Source of the DNA: Siphonodentalium dalli
Lineage: Eukaryota > Mollusca > Scaphopoda > Gadilida > Siphonodentaliidae
Length of the DNA: 64,000 nt
NCBI GenBank assembly: GCA_032622095.1
Contig: CP136064.1
Location: 45,833,573-45,897,572, forward strand
Direction: 5' to 3'
The position numbers and the translations under genes are program-made. The notes beneath the pieces are model-generated. The model searched no databases, was not told the DNA's origin, and saw only the letters and a program-made list of their open reading frames with translations. Of this stretch, positions 1 through 12,524 are shown in pieces (the first letter of the stretch is position 1; the number at the start of each line of letters is the position of its first letter).

Positions 1-80
1 CCCAGATACACGAATCAGATTATCCTCACTTAGAGTGGATCGCAAATCCGCGCTTGTCGGCATTTGAACCAGCTTCGTCA

Positions 81-118
81 ACGGGGGGTGGGTGCGGGGC
101 GGGGTGGGGGGGGGGGGG
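81..118. repeat. G-rich tract
   Basis: Nearly pure guanine run with several stretches of four or more G. It could form a G-quadruplex on the plus strand. Length polymorphism or assembly error is likely here. Confidence 0.8.
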
Positions 119-1067
119 TATTTTGAACCACAATTTTTCGTTCTGACTTAATATAATTTTGAGAGTTTTTGCTGTTATATTGTATATCCAGTCCATCAAT
201 AATTTATTCTCAAATTATGAATTAGTACTATCAAAACTAGCTCCGACGTCAATTCATTTCAGAAATACGGAAAGAAAGACACCCGCATCCAATGCCGATT
301 ACGTTCCTTGCAAAATCATTCCCTATTTATCCGTGTCAACCAAACCCATCGATAACATATTATAAATAATAGCACGAAAATCTTGCTTAATCCATCTAAC
401 GGTAATATGCTTTCAAACAAGGCAAGGCTGTTATAAATAAAACTCCACTATAAAGCCAGATAAACGCACGCATGATTTACAACCAAATTACCAATCTGTA
501 TCGTTACTGCGAAAACAGAAAATGGTATTCTCGTCTCAGGTTCAAGTCTCGGTTTATACAAAAATCTCAGACCAGGGGGGGTACTAGGTCTCAGTTGTAG
601 ACTATTACCTATAACAAACATAATTATCGATTATATTACATTTTGTCCAGTTCATATGTAATTATAATCTTTCTTCTACACGGCATATCAATAAAACACA
701 ATTCCTATTTGGTTAACATAAAGATAAATGCTTCCAAAAAATACATATGTTTCTGTTACCAGAACTTGTACGTTACCACATGGTTCGAATTATGAACAGA
801 CCGACACAGGCTTGAATGGCAATAAGAAGGCAAACCTTGGTTTACGTAAACCTGAGTTTCAAAAAGACGAGAATACGGACCAGTGCTGACCAATAATCCC
901 AGCTTACTCGCCTCGAAGCTGGGTAACACATGGCGATCACCGTGGTTTCGGCCTGGTCTAGACTATAGTTTACATGAAACCCTGGTCTAGACCAGGGACC
1001 AGAATTCGGCCGACTGAGTTCACCTGGATAAGTGGTGGTTAAGAAAATAATATTGGAATAGCCAAGT
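119..1067. other. No gene recognised
   Basis: AT-rich sequence with only short open frames that lack conserved motifs. Around 955-1010 there is a local inverted repeat built on 'ctggtctaga'. Nothing coding can be supported. Confidence 0.5.
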
Positions 1068-1401
1068 CTGAATTTAGTGTGTCTGACATTTGCAGAATGA
1101 GGTTCATAAAGGGTGAATTTAGTGATGCTATCCCACATGGCAGGCTAGCATCACTAAATTCACCCTCTGGGGACCTCATTCTGCTTAGGCCTCAACTGCT
1201 ATGGGAGACCAAGGTTGAAGTTCTCCAGTTAACTAAACAATGTCAATTTGAGACTCTATATACTTCCCCAGAAGATGAGGTCTAAGCAGAATGAAGTCCC
1301 CAGGGTTGTATTTTGTGATGCTAGCTTGCTGTGCAGAGTAGCATCACTAAATTCACCATATGGAGACCTCAGTCTGCACATGTCAGACACACTAAATTCA
1401 G
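1068..1401. mobile_element. Foldback element FB, copy 1
   Basis: The outer ends are inverted copies (ctgaatttagtgtgtctgac at the left, its complement at the right). The interior holds two internal hairpins built from arms of the type 'ccctctggggacctcattct'. The same arms recur at 4684-5128, 5346-5496, 35995-36226, 36474-36695 and 45938-46292. There is no coding capacity, so this is a non-autonomous foldback or MITE-like element. No clear target duplication was found. Confidence 0.75.
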
Positions 1402-1724
1402 TTTGGGAACAGCATTTTGTTTTGATTTGATTTAACACACCCACACCAGTGCTATGCAGTTGTTTACACATGTCTGTCAGATAACATCTCAATTGATGAC
1501 ATGTGTACTATTAACTCTCTCTGTCGGGAGCTTATCCCATTGACTGATTCTCCTGGTGGGAGAGATGAGTTGGTTGAGTTATGCCTCTGGCTTCACAACT
1601 ATTCGACCCAAATATGAACCCAATCGGTCTTATGGTTCCAGAGAAGATGTTTAAAGAATTGTTAATGGATGGACAGATGGATGGTAGGATGGATGAGTAG
1701 TGATGACTATAGCTAAAAGCTAAT

Positions 1725-1840
1725 GCTGTTATAAATCAGCCGGGGTACCCCGAGTCACCACACCAAATTTGGTTGAAATCGGTCCAGGGGTCTGGGAGAA
1801 AAATTGCGAACAGACAGATCCTACTCTTTTATATAAATAT
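1725..1840 (-). repeat. Dispersed repeat R1, copy 1
   Basis: Contains 'ccaaatttggttgaaatcgg' followed by a 'gacagatcctact' tail. Two more copies lie at 26399-26510 (opposite orientation) and 62712-62838. Short non-coding dispersed repeat of unknown class. Confidence 0.65.
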
Positions 1841-2003
1841 ATCATGCATACATGTACATACCAGCTGCACTGCTTCTGCGTTATCATGGCTGATAATACT
1901 CCAAATTCCAAATGCCAAGATGAAGGCATTCATATAAGTGTAGGAGACAGGTAGGAAGCCACCAACTTGTGATGCCCTGTAATGATAACAAGAAAGCATT
2001 TAA

Positions 2004-2268
2004 CCCTTCCATGACGGGAGCCGCACTGGTGCAGCATTAAAGACCCTGTGCCAGTGCATTCTCTTATATATGCGACTCTCCCATAGGGAGCCTCACATAT
2101 ATAAGAGAATGCACTGGCTTACAAGGTCAATGTAAATATTGTTAAGCCAACGTATTCACTTATATTTATATGTGAGGCACCCTATGGGAGACTCACATAT
2201 ATAAGAGATTGCATTGGCACAGGGTTTTCGCAAAATTCCAGAAAGCTCCAGTCATAGTCATAGAAGGG
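2004..2268. mobile_element. TTAA MITE with hairpin core
   Basis: The left end is TTAA followed by CCCTTCCATGAC. The right end is the inverted GTCATAGAAGGG followed by TTAT, a likely one-base decay of TTAA. The interior (2047-2219) holds two long palindromes of the 'cattctcttatatatgcga' type. TTAA flanks plus CCC-starting ends match the piggyBac signature. Non-autonomous. Confidence 0.7.
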
Positions 2269-2485
2269 TTATGTAACTGTAAAAAACAGTTATCAAATTG
2301 ATTTAGTATTTTTCTCACATAAAACTAACTTCCAACGGGACAGTTTTAAGGGCTATTTTTAAAACAAAAAATCTCACGTTTGGAGGCTAAAGGAGCATAC
2401 CAAGAGGGAGGACTCTATCTTGCTAGCCTCCTCAATCAAGGCAAATAAGAGACTTTATTGCTTCATAAGAGATTACCATTTTTGT

Positions 2486-2497
2486 TATCTGTATGTA
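2486..2497. repeat. Target-site duplication, left of Mutator-like copy A
   Basis: The 12-bp word tatctgtatgta is repeated exactly at 3351-3362, immediately outside the right end of the element. Confidence 0.8.
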
Positions 2498-3350
2498 GAG
2501 CCCGAAGCCGCCATCGTACGCCGCCGCCGCCAGCCATATTGGCCACAAGCCGCCGCCAGCCATATTATTTCTAACGCCAGCCACATTTAAAAATCTCCGC
2601 CGCCGGAATTGTAAAATGGCTGAGCCATGTGCATGGGCTTATATGTCAAGCACAACTGTACTGTGAATCGCAAAGAACTAAACCGCATTGCCTAATATTG
2701 GCATACTCGCATGGTTGTTATATTATCAGAACACCTGGCCCCTTAATGTGGAATAGACTATCCCAATGCATGCTTTCATATAACTGAATGGGCGCATCCA
2801 TTCGGTATTGAAAGGGTTAAAATATAAATTGTTTATATCGACAACACCCAGTCTCTGACATCACTGGCATTTGTCAATATATACACATAAGAATAGAAAA
2901 TAGTTTGAAATAGTATATATCATTACTATCCGGTTCATCATTCAATGATGCATGCATATATCGCAAGATGGCAGTGATGATAGCAGTCTGAAGTCGACAG
3001 AAGTCCCAATGTAACTACTTATACCGATTAGATGGGAAACTACATAGTATATCCATGCCAGTCCTTCGTGAATTTCGCCGTAATGGAAAAGCCCAACATC
3101 AAAAGATTACGTGTGGTCTGGAATTCTACGGGTTCACCACAAACGCTAAAAAAAAACGGCATCTATAACCGATAACAGGGGATTAGGAACATTTCGGAAA
3201 CGGAAATACGCTGAATGATAACATCTCAGCCGGCTGAGCCGCCATATTTCGTCAGCCACGAACGTCGTGACTGAGCCGGCTTAGCAAGCTAACCAGCCAC
3301 GAAAATCGGTTGAGCCAGCCATGAAAACTATTTGTCGTGGCTTCGGGGTC
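2498..3350. mobile_element. Mutator-like non-autonomous element, copy A
   Basis: 853 bp. The ends are short inverted repeats (GAgCCCGAAGCC left, GAcCCCGAAGCC when the right end is complemented). It is bounded by an exact 12-bp direct repeat. Target duplications of about 9-11 bp are characteristic of the Mutator superfamily, and the extra base or two may be chance. No transposase frame is present. An inverted relative (copy B) lies at 22467-24147. TTAA at 2817-2820 is the empty site for an insertion seen in copy B. Confidence 0.7.
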
Positions 3351-3362
3351 TATCTGTATGTA
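3351..3362. repeat. Target-site duplication, right of Mutator-like copy A
   Basis: Exact repeat of the 12 bp at 2486-2497. Confidence 0.8.
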
Positions 3363-3587
3363 TATTGATAATTTTCTGCAATCCTGTGACTTTACATTAC
3401 ATTTAACATTGCATTCCTATATATGTGTGATTTAACTTGATTGTTAATGTGATTACAAACGATAATTCCACTTGTGAATTATGTCACTTTAACTAGTGAG
3501 TTATGTATTCATACAAACTATCGAAATGTATGCATCATGGGTATAACGGTAATATTATTTGGATTTCTGGTACATCAGATGTTTACA

Positions 3588-3764
3588 GTGGAATATAATA
3601 ACAGAATAATCACTTGTTTGAACTGGTGACCTGAAATAATTCAATCAAGGCAGAGACTATTTTGTAAAACAATCAAGCACTTCGTGTTTGTACAACGTCC
3701 CTGCCTCTCAAGAATTATTTCACGTCACCAATTCAATCAAGTGATTACTCTCTATATTTTCCAC
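3588..3764. mobile_element. Hairpin MITE-like element
   Basis: About 177 bp with long inverted arms. The left arm contains taatcacttg and ctgaaataattc. The right arm is the complement with a few mismatches. The ends read gtggaa and ttccac. No target duplication was identified. Confidence 0.6.
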
Positions 3765-4683
3765 TTTTTTTTTGTTTAAGCCACTTTTTAAAAATTGTTG
3801 GTAAAATCTGCCCCATACATATAACATCACTGACATGGGCCATCATAAGAAATTACTGGGTTTTTCAGTACATTTTTCAAATTCTGCAACTTTGATTTCA
3901 TCTTCAGGCCATGCGATAGTGAGGACTGAGGAGTGATATTCATCCATAAACGTGATTACTGTAGCTGGTAATGTTTTATTAACACATATTTTCTATTTTT
4001 ATTTTCATTTTCACATTTTAAAACCTTGGATCTCCAAATATGAATGGAGTCTATGATCATGATTGGAAAAAAGCTGCCCCCTTGCCTTTGTCATTTTCCG
4101 GAACACCTGCATACTAGTACAATAAGTACTAGTTGTAACTCAAATTTATAAACTTTAGTAATAATTGTTTCTGTATATTTTTTTTTATATCCGCACTTTT
4201 GTTTTTCAACTTAAAACCATATGAGGAGTGCAATTAAATTGATCCATTTGCATAGAGTATATAACTCAGCATACACTGAAGAATATTTAGTACTGTTTTT
4301 TAAACATACATGTGTATTCCACGTTTTGATAATTTTCACATTTTATAAGCTTGTACTCATTTTCTGGAAGAGCTGCCCCCATGACTTTGATGCAAAATTA
4401 TCTATTGATGTTTTTTAACATATCTTCCTATTTTTTTTAATAATTTTGAGATAAATGTACTAAAGTATTATAATATTGTGACCTCCAAATATGAATAATT
4501 TTCTGGAAAAGCTGCCCCCCTTGACCATGAATGCTTATTACACCACTGCATATGATTCAGTACTTGCTGTAAATTATATTTGGTAACTATTGACAATTGA
4601 CTCACTTCTAATGCTCAAAGGATCCAAATTGGGAACAATTAACACTGCTTGACATCTCACTGATAACTAAATCATGCAGTCTA
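3765..4683. other. No gene recognised
   Basis: AT-rich sequence. The word 'aagctgccccc' or close variants recurs near 4070, 4370 and 4510, which suggests a degenerate repeat with a spacing of 150-300 bp. Nothing coding. Confidence 0.4.
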
Positions 4684-5128
4684 CAAGGCTGCAAATAGTG
4701 TGTTGTCATTTGCAGAATGAGGTCCCCAGAGGGTGAATATAGTGATGCTATCCTGCATGGCAGGCTAGCATCACCAAATTTACCCTCTGTGAACCTCATT
4801 CTCCTTAGGCATCAACTACTATAAGAGAACTAGGATCAGATTGAAGTTCCCCAGTTGAAGTTGGTGATGTTCACCCATTTAGTCACCTCGATTATGCATT
4901 TTATCTTCTGCAAATTAGGGGATATAGAAACTTCCCAGAAGGGAAAAGGTAACTAAAAACAATGGTAATTTGAGACTATAAATACTTCCCAGGAGATGAG
5001 GCCTAAGCAGAATGAAGTCCCCAGAGGGTGAATTTGGGGATGCTAGCCCACTGTGTGGTTTAGCATCACTAACATCACCCACTGGGGACCTCGTTCTGTA
5101 AATGACAGACACACTATTTGCAGGCTTG
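4684..5128. mobile_element. Foldback element FB, copy 2
   Basis: 445 bp with outer inverted ends caaggctgcaaatagtgtgt and its complement, and two internal hairpins as in copy 1. It also carries the 'tggggaagtttcta'-like linker seen in other copies. Non-coding. Confidence 0.7.
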
Positions 5129-5345
5129 GCAGTCTATATATGAATATGTGTCCAACAAGTAATGTGTATAGTAATAGAATCTGGTGAATATCGCCCAATA
5201 ATCAATACAAGCATATAACACAGGGTGATAAAATGCCATATGTCACTGCTTGCCTGTTCTACCATAATGAAATATATGCCATAAGGCCAAATTAAAATGG
5301 ATGTGTGTTTCTGGTACCACTGGTAACATGCCTATCACATGCAAG

Positions 5346-5496
5346 CAAGCCTTGAAATAGTGTGTCTGTCATTTACAGAATGAAGTCCCCAGAGGGTCAA
5401 TTTGGTGATGTTAGCCCGCTATGTGGGGTAGCATCACTAAATTCACCCTCTGGGGACCTCATTCTGCAAATGACAGACACACTATTTCAAGGCTTG
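5346..5496. mobile_element. Foldback element FB, short palindromic copy
   Basis: 151 bp that is almost one continuous palindrome. It begins caagccttgaaatagtgtgt and ends with the complement of the same sequence. This is the simplest form of the FB family, one hairpin with a tiny loop near 5420. Confidence 0.8.
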
Positions 5497-5677
5497 ATCT
5501 CAAGTACCGAGCCCAAAACAATTTTTCTTGATTTACAAGTAGCATTTTTTCATTGCTAAACATTGTTTTGTCAAGCACTGCATGCAGTGCATGGACATCA
5601 TAGATTGACATTCCAATTTCCAATTTCTGTTCCCAGTCTTTAATATCTATGTATGAATTTAATTGAAATGGGTCCAT
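5459..5677 (-). other. Orphan protein-like ORF running into a foldback element
   Basis: A 72-codon minus-strand frame starting MDPFQLNSYIDIKDWEQ. About the first 60 codons look like ordinary protein: mixed charge, amphipathic, not low-complexity. The last dozen are encoded by the FB palindrome, so this may be an exon or pseudogene fragment cut by that insertion. No family is recognised. It may equally be chance. Confidence 0.2.
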
Positions 5678-5936
5678 TATTGAAATTTTGAGCTCCTATC
5701 AGTCAATATGCTGCTCAGTAAACTATTTTGCAAAATAAAATTAAAATAAAATAAATATCTGCCTGATCGTCCCGATTTTATTTTGGACCCATTTATACCA
5801 GAAACGTGGATTCGTTTTTTTTTTGCCTGAAGCCACTATAATTTTATTCGTTGGTTTACACTTCCTCCTGCCCTAAAAATAATCGAACAGAAAACAAAAT
5901 ATTTTAAATCAACACTAATGTTATTTCCGCTGAAAA

Positions 5937-6640
5937 TGTTGAGCATATCGTCAGCGGGCTTCTAAAATGTTGTATCTGGCATTTTGGCACGAAGCAAGTT
6001 TTTGCATATTCAGTATCTACAGGGTCTGATTGCAAAGTTCCTCAGATAACTGGTAAATTTTTCAAGCATATCACCGGTGGGCTTCTAAAAGATCATACTT
6101 CAAGAAAATCAAATTGTTCAGGAGACACAAAAAACTATTTATCTAGGGAACTATAATTGGTATCTGCTAATAACTTTGCACAATAACACTTTATATCACA
6201 GTTGTTATAATGTATACACTTTCATATTCAATTGCACCGGTACGACTTATTAGAAGTAAAATGTAAAACAATCACTAGAAATCTTGCTCATACGACCTTT
6301 TATTTTGACGATTCCCGTGGCCTCCTTAGTCCCCGTCACTCAGGACTATCCAATCAGAATTATCCTACCATGAACCGCATTAAGAATAAATTATACGACA
6401 TTTTAGAATTAACGAAAATTTTAGCGGGGAACTCATATACAATATTTTAGACCACAAATTTCCCTGAAAAACAGCAAAAAAAGGAATTTATACTTGAAAT
6501 ATTGACAAGTTATCTGATGAACATATGTGATCGAACCTGTAGATTCTGAAAATGCAATAACAATTTCCATGCCAAAGTGGCAGTTACTCCCTTTTAGAAG
6601 CCCACCGCGACGATATATGCCATTGTTTTGGAGAAAAAAA
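5937..6640. mobile_element. Inverted-repeat element, 'gggcttctaaaa' family, copy 1
   Basis: The left end (gagcatatcgtcagcgggct, then tctaaaatgttgtatctggc) is inverted at 6540-6635 (ttttagaagcccaccgcgac). A third, internal copy of the arm starts near 6063. Boundaries are approximate. Related sequence is present at 37898-38480. Non-coding, probably a DNA transposon remnant. Confidence 0.55.
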
Positions 6641-6691
6641 AAATTCTTCTAAAATGCCGTATCCGGGTTTCCCACATTTAGTGAAAAACCC

Positions 6692-6880
6692 TGTACCAAT
6701 GTATTCTCTCTCGCCCATAAATTCATATAAGACAATGCATTGGCCTAACAATATTTACCTTAACCTTGTAAGCCAATGCATTCTCTTATATACGCAGGGC
6801 TCCCTATGTGAGATTCACATACATAAGAGAATGCACTGGCACAGGGTCTTTAATGCTGCACCAGTGCAGCTCCCGTAAGT
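6692..6880. mobile_element. Hairpin-core MITE remnant
   Basis: Carries the core words 'ccaatgtattctctc', 'agccaatgcattctcttata' and an end like that of the 2004-2268 element (gcaccagtgcagctcccgt). Both outer TTAA ends are lost, so this is a truncated member of that family. Confidence 0.6.
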
Positions 6881-7029
6881 TTGTTCTTATTTTCTCCAAT
6901 AACGATAATTTCGCATATTGTAACCATAGTTGGGTAAATAGTATTGTTCCAAAGTTTAATCTAAACTTGCTGGTAAATATAGGAAATAGAGATATTTTTA
7001 ACAATGGCCTATGGTAACACAATTAAATA

Positions 7030-7440
7030 GACTATGCAGAGACACATGGCCTCCCAAGCCACCAGCTGTGTGTCTCAGCAGCCCGTCAATAATTGATCTA
7101 CATGGAGAGTGTATTGTATTGGGAGTCAATTACCATAATATGACAAGCCATGTCATGAATCAATTTGTCTAAAATATTTCATAAAGTGAATGTTTAATCT
7201 ATTCATGAGTTAATGGGGTGAAGGCCACCAGACTAGCCGAGATGGAACAATATTCTTCAGACTGGGTGTTCAGGACAAAGGCCGCCCCATATGACATATA
7301 ACCAATATGACATTGTGTACCATATGTTTCAGAATATATTTTGTGTATATTTCAATCCCCTACCTCACTCAGTACAAACCTACTCAACCCTTATGGACTT
7401 ATAAAAATTATCTATACATGTATATTATATATAAAAAGGA
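7030..7440. other. No gene recognised
   Basis: Unique-looking AT-rich sequence without a convincing open frame or repeat. Confidence 0.4.
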
Positions 7441-7990
7441 TTGCGGATCAAAGATGGCTTTGGTCAAGTGAATCTGTTCGACCGAGAATCACTAAAAATT
7501 GAACTAAAGGACCATAAATCAGAAATAATGGTCATAACTCAGTTAAATAACAAGTTTTAAAATAAGGTAAAAAAAAATAATAGGACAAACCAGGTTTTTG
7601 AACTCAATCAAGATATTGTTGTGAAAGATACTTATACCCAGTTTTTGCACTAACAGTCATAAAATTGATAAAAAAAATACACAAACTAAGGGCCGTAATA
7701 CAGGTAAAATAAATATGACAAACATTGGTTTTCGAAACCCGATTCTGATATTGTTGTGATAGGTCCAAATATCAAGTATGAATGTAATCGGTTGACATTT
7801 GTTCCAGTTTTTGCACTAACGGTCATAAAATTGCTAAAAATAGACAAACGAAGGGCCGTAACTCAGATAAAAACAATCAGACAAATCTGGTTTTCAAATA
7901 TGTTCTAGATATTATTGTGAGATATCCCTATACCAAACGTGAAAGAAATTGGTTGGCATTTGTTCAAGTTATCGTGCTGAACAGGCCTTA
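7441..7990. repeat. Degenerate tandem repeat, about 180 bp unit, three units
   Basis: Recurring blocks contain 'agggccgtaa', 'gacaaa..tggtttt', 'gatattgttgtga' and 'gcactaacggtcataaaatt'. Non-coding dispersed tandem repeat of a kind common in molluscan genomes (weak inference). Confidence 0.55.
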
Positions 7991-8274
7991 AATTGTAAAC
8001 AAGACAGTCAATGACTGTAGAATCACTCACCTGACTGCAAAGACTGAGAAGACGGGACTCTGAAGACTCTGAACAGTCAGTACTTGTCAAAATGACTTAA
8101 GACAAGTAGTTCTAAACAGGGACATAGCTGGAGGATCTTCATTGAGCAGAGGTCTTCACCTTGAAATTTCTAATTGCACACCACTGACAAATCTTCAACC
8201 CCCTACTCTATTTAAACAAGACAACCAGACCACATTCCTGAGTTCACAAAATAACTTTTTGTACATCCCTCTTA

Positions 8275-8560
8275 GGTTGGAATGTTACAACTGGTACATC
8301 AAGCTCTCCAACTTTTAGAAATTTCCAACCTGATATCCCCCATAAAGTTAAAATTTGTGGCCAACCTGACATCACCCATAAAGTTACAATTTATGGCCAA
8401 CCCGAACCCCCCCCCCCAACATAAAGTTAAAAACAGCTTAACAGGAAGTAGGAAAATATTGAATGTTGGTCTAAAAACATACTGGTTGGAAAATCAAACT
8501 ATGAGAACAATTCTAACATATATGGTTGGTGGTAAATCAAATTTAAAACTAATGTTGTAT
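8275..8560. repeat. Dispersed repeat R5, copy 1
   Basis: Contains 'aacattcaatgttggtc'-type and 'ggttggaaaatc' words shared with 43880-44110, plus a C run at 8408-8418. The plus-strand open frame across it is low in complexity and is not considered coding. Confidence 0.45.
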
Positions 8561-8705
8561 CAGGCATGAACTTTACAAAAGTTGAAAATTTTGACCCCAA
8601 CGACCCTCTACACTCCCTCCCATTGTCTCTAATATTGATGATTGCCATCATATACCCCCGACCCCCAACCAGTCAGCTTAGAAATCATTAGCATAGATAC
8701 GGGTA

Positions 8706-8912
8706 CAGTAATGCTCTAATTAATCGACTCCTTAACCACAGCAGAATTATGGGTAATTTTTCAGGATTTAGTCGGAAATATGGCTTGTTGCAATTCATCG
8801 TAAAGCTCTCGGTAAGAGCTTTCAGATGAATGGCAACAAGCCATATTTCTGACTAAATCCTGAAAAGTTACCCATAATTCTGCTGTGAGGTCGATTAATT
8901 AGAGCATTACTG
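8706..8912. mobile_element. TA-flanked palindromic MITE, copy 1
   Basis: 207 bp flanked by TA on both sides. The ends are inverted CAGTAATGCTCTAATTAATC. The arms run for about 90 bp and meet at a small loop near 8810. TA target duplication with CAGT ends fits the Tc1/mariner group. A shorter copy lies at 53007-53141. Confidence 0.75.
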
Positions 8913-8914
8913 TA

Positions 8915-11149
8915 TCTCTGCCCTATTCTGCCCCTATGTGAACCAATGTACATCAATTTATGAGATCCATTCATCTAGTAATTTCAAACAGTATATTTTA
9001 AGAGTTGTGAATTCATTTTCTTCAAAAGTAGTTACAAAATTTAGGAAAGAGTTCATACATGTATGCTGGCACCACTGATACTTTTTCCTTGACTTATCAG
9101 CATTATAGATCTACACATCATTAGCATAGATAAAGAGTTAACAGCCTATATATACATAATATTGTAACACCTGTTACATCTATAACTAATAATTTATCAA
9201 AAATAGGACCACATGAATCCATTATCAGTACCAACTTGAATTAAAAAGCTCAATTAATTTGTCTTAAGGAGGGGTTAAAGTATTTGGGTTGGGTGGGGGT
9301 AGTTTTAAAAATCATAGCTCTGCCCCTATGCACATCATACACAGAGCTCTCACTATCATATCCAATGGTTTAGTGATTTCAGAGGATAGGTTTAGGAGTT
9401 GAAGTCAACTCTTTTAAAGAAAAAGTGTTAAATCCCTATCTCAGCCACTTTGAGTAGCCAGATATTCAAATCAATCTACATAATAATTTATATGGTTTTT
9501 TCAGACACCATCTCACTCATTCAAGAGAAAATTTAAGTTGTTTACAAGCCCAGCTAAGAACAACATGGGATGCTGTCTCAAATCTAAATTGAACATTAAT
9601 GACCCCACATTCTCCCCATTTATTTGTTTATCAAACATGTCAGATGAGATCTGATAAATAAGGCATGCTTATTGACAATAGCATTGATTACAATGCAGTG
9701 CAGTACAAGTGTGTTATAACAAAACAAAAAAATTGTTAAATTTAGTAAGAATTTAAATCTAAATGAAATTAAAAAAAAAAAATATATGAATTAAAAAAAA
9801 ATACAAATGAATATTTTGTTGTTTTTGTTTGTTTGTTAAATTGAACAATAAATTGAACAAGGGGTTCAATCTAAAACCACCAACGCCGCCCGTATCTTTA
9901 ACTCACATACCAAAAATTGTCAGAATCCATCAATAAAAGGCTATGTTATATAGGTCTGACGCCGCACACCCGCCCGCCCGGATGCCCGCCAGCCAACCGT
10001 TCCTCGCCATGAAATTTGACTACAAATTTAGCTGACTAGTTGCAGATACCGGCATAGGTCCTTGACAGTTAAAATTAGTGGTCACATTAAAACTACATGA
10101 GTAAAATTGTAGGTCAAAACATTAAAATGGTTATAAATTGATTTATAAGCTTCAATTGTGTTGGTTTCGTAATATGTAACATGCTGCTGTGCATTAGAAA
10201 ATTATAAGGCACACTTTTGAAACACAAACCAACTAGTCAACACAACAATGAAATAGACTGTCTCTTGAATAAGGACCCGATTACCAGCATTCAATAAACA
10301 ATTCTTTCTTATCTGCCAGAGATCCATGTTTTAGCCAGTATACCGTACATGTACTATAGTCTATGCTGTACACCAAGTACTATGGTGTCAGTATTCAAAC
10401 TAAAAGTCTTTCTCTCACCTCTAAATCTCAGCCTGTTGTAATTTTATCCATAAAATAATGATTTTTTTTTTATCACATGAGATTCCAAAGAGAAGAAATA
10501 AAATAAAACACCTTCATATCGTATTCAAAAAAAAATTCCAAAATAAATTTTTTGGAGTGAGCTGGGTCCGCTAACAAAGTTATTAAAAAGATGAAAGTGT
10601 CAATGACACTGTAGATCGATTTGGGGAGGCTTTAATTTTATACGGAGCAGTTAATAGAATGATAAAGGAAATTCAAAAAGTTTCAGTAAAGGGATTGTAT
10701 TTTGTAGATGAAATTATTTTCGTTTCAAACAAATATTCAACTTTAATTACAATGAAGCATAATTAATTCAGTGCAAATAAAGGGCTATTTATGCTGAAGT
10801 GAAAATTGCTTAGGCTTAAGCACAAATCATTCGAGCTATAAATGCAGATATTTATCAAACTGTCATATCTGACAAACATTTCTCTGATGATTTTGACAAT
10901 GTCTCTCATAATGTCCTAATTTATTTTTTTATCAAAATAAAAAGAAGCCTTGGACAATACACTTACCATAGCGTCAAAATGAAATGGACAAACACAACCA
11001 CCTGGAATAAGATAAATGAAAGTGTCAATGACACTATAGCTCAACTTGGAGAGGGCATAATTTCATGTGTTACTGTCAATGGAGCAATTAGGAATACTGG
11101 AAAGTTGAAATGTCTTAAGTATACTAGATATCAACATGAAGAGATAAAT
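8915..11149. other. Gene-free AT-rich stretch
   Basis: No supported gene. Contains A-rich low complexity near 9765-9830. A GC-richer patch near 9890-10010 has the word 'ccgcccgtatctttaac', which recurs near 38635 and 43155. Paired copies of 'gtgtcaatgacactgtag' lie near 10600 and 11022, with an inverted one at 35910. These are dispersed repeat fragments. Confidence 0.4.
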
Positions 11150-11950
11150 AGAAAGTAAAATCCAAAATAGCCACTGATGGCCATGATTTAAATAAAATTC
11201 ACAACATCAATATGAATTGGTGACGATAAGATGAAGGAAGTGGTCTGTAGGTGTGCTAAAGGATTTAGTCATGCAAAGAGTAAAATCCAAAATGGCTGCC
11301 GGTGGCCATGTTTTTTTTTTTAATTTGGAAAAATTAGATTACTCCCATCTTGTGGTCATCCGGAAGATCCATGTGAAGATTAGTGACGATAAGACAAGGG
11401 ATGTCATCTGTAGGGTGTACCAAAGGATTTAGTCATACAAAGAGTAAAATTCAAGATGACCGCATGCGGCCATTTTTTCCCCACAAAATTTGGGAAAAAT
11501 TTATGGCTCCCATCTACATGTAGTGGTCACCCAAAATATCCGTATGAGGTTTGGAGAGGAATGTATCATGGATGGTGTCTGTAGTTTGCCAAAGGATTTA
11601 GTCATGCAAAGAGTAAAATCCAAGATGGCTGCTCTCGGCCATGTTTTTCAATTTCAATTTTGATAGCTCCCATCTAGAGGTGATCGATACCTAAACATGC
11701 CTGTAAATGTTCAATTCTCCAATAAATGCGGGATGCAGGGTGTTCCGTTAGAATCAAATTTGGAAACAATTGATGATCCCATCTAGAGGTCAGCCCAAAG
11801 TTCCATATGCAGTTTGGTGATGATCGGATTAGGGAGGTGGCCTGTAGGGTGTGCCAAACTATTTAGTCATACAAAGAGTCAAATCCAAGATGGCTACTGG
11901 CAGCCATGTTTTATGGCCGAATGACCCCAAAATGACTCGGAATACCGGTC
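11150..11950 (+). repeat. Dispersed repeat R3, degenerate tandem block
   Basis: At least five diverged units with 'aagagtaaaatccaagatgg', 'ctgc..gcggccatg' and 'gatgagggatgtggcctgta' words, spaced roughly 150-180 bp. The same family occurs at 29052-30275, 47860-48516, 56640-57300 and 59520-59890. The 32-bp minisatellite at 57307 is derived from it. Confidence 0.7.
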
Positions 11951-12524
11951 TGGAAATCATATCATTATATTGACACGAAAATACAGCACAGTAAATGCAC
12001 ATACCGGTATCAACTCGAGTTGTACTTCTACTTTGTACACATGCATGACATGTTTACCCCTGTGACTTTGTCAGACAAACTGATGACATATGGTCTGTTG
12101 CTTTGCGCATAGGCCTAGTTTGAGAAAAACAAGGGGAAGGGGCAAAGGGGAAGAATTTCTTTACAAATTTTGCGATCATAGCACAAACTAACTAGAATTG
12201 TGCTTCTACTTTAATTTGCACAAAGGAGTCACATCTTCATCCCTCTGACTTTAGCAGCCAAATTCTGTTTCTTCGTGCATGCACAGAGGTGCATCTTGAG
12301 AAATGCTTTAACTTTTTATCATCGGCAAAGGAGAAGAATTTCGTTATAAACAGCGCAACCAAATGGAGCAGCAATATAATCTACATGATTGAACATGGAA
12401 TAGACTGTCTCACTGAAATACCTTGTGACATATATCACTAGTTCAGTTAGAATAATGGATTGCTGTTTATAAGTTGAGCATGTACAGGTATACATCCCAG
12501 CTTTAAGAGCATTACGAGTTATAA

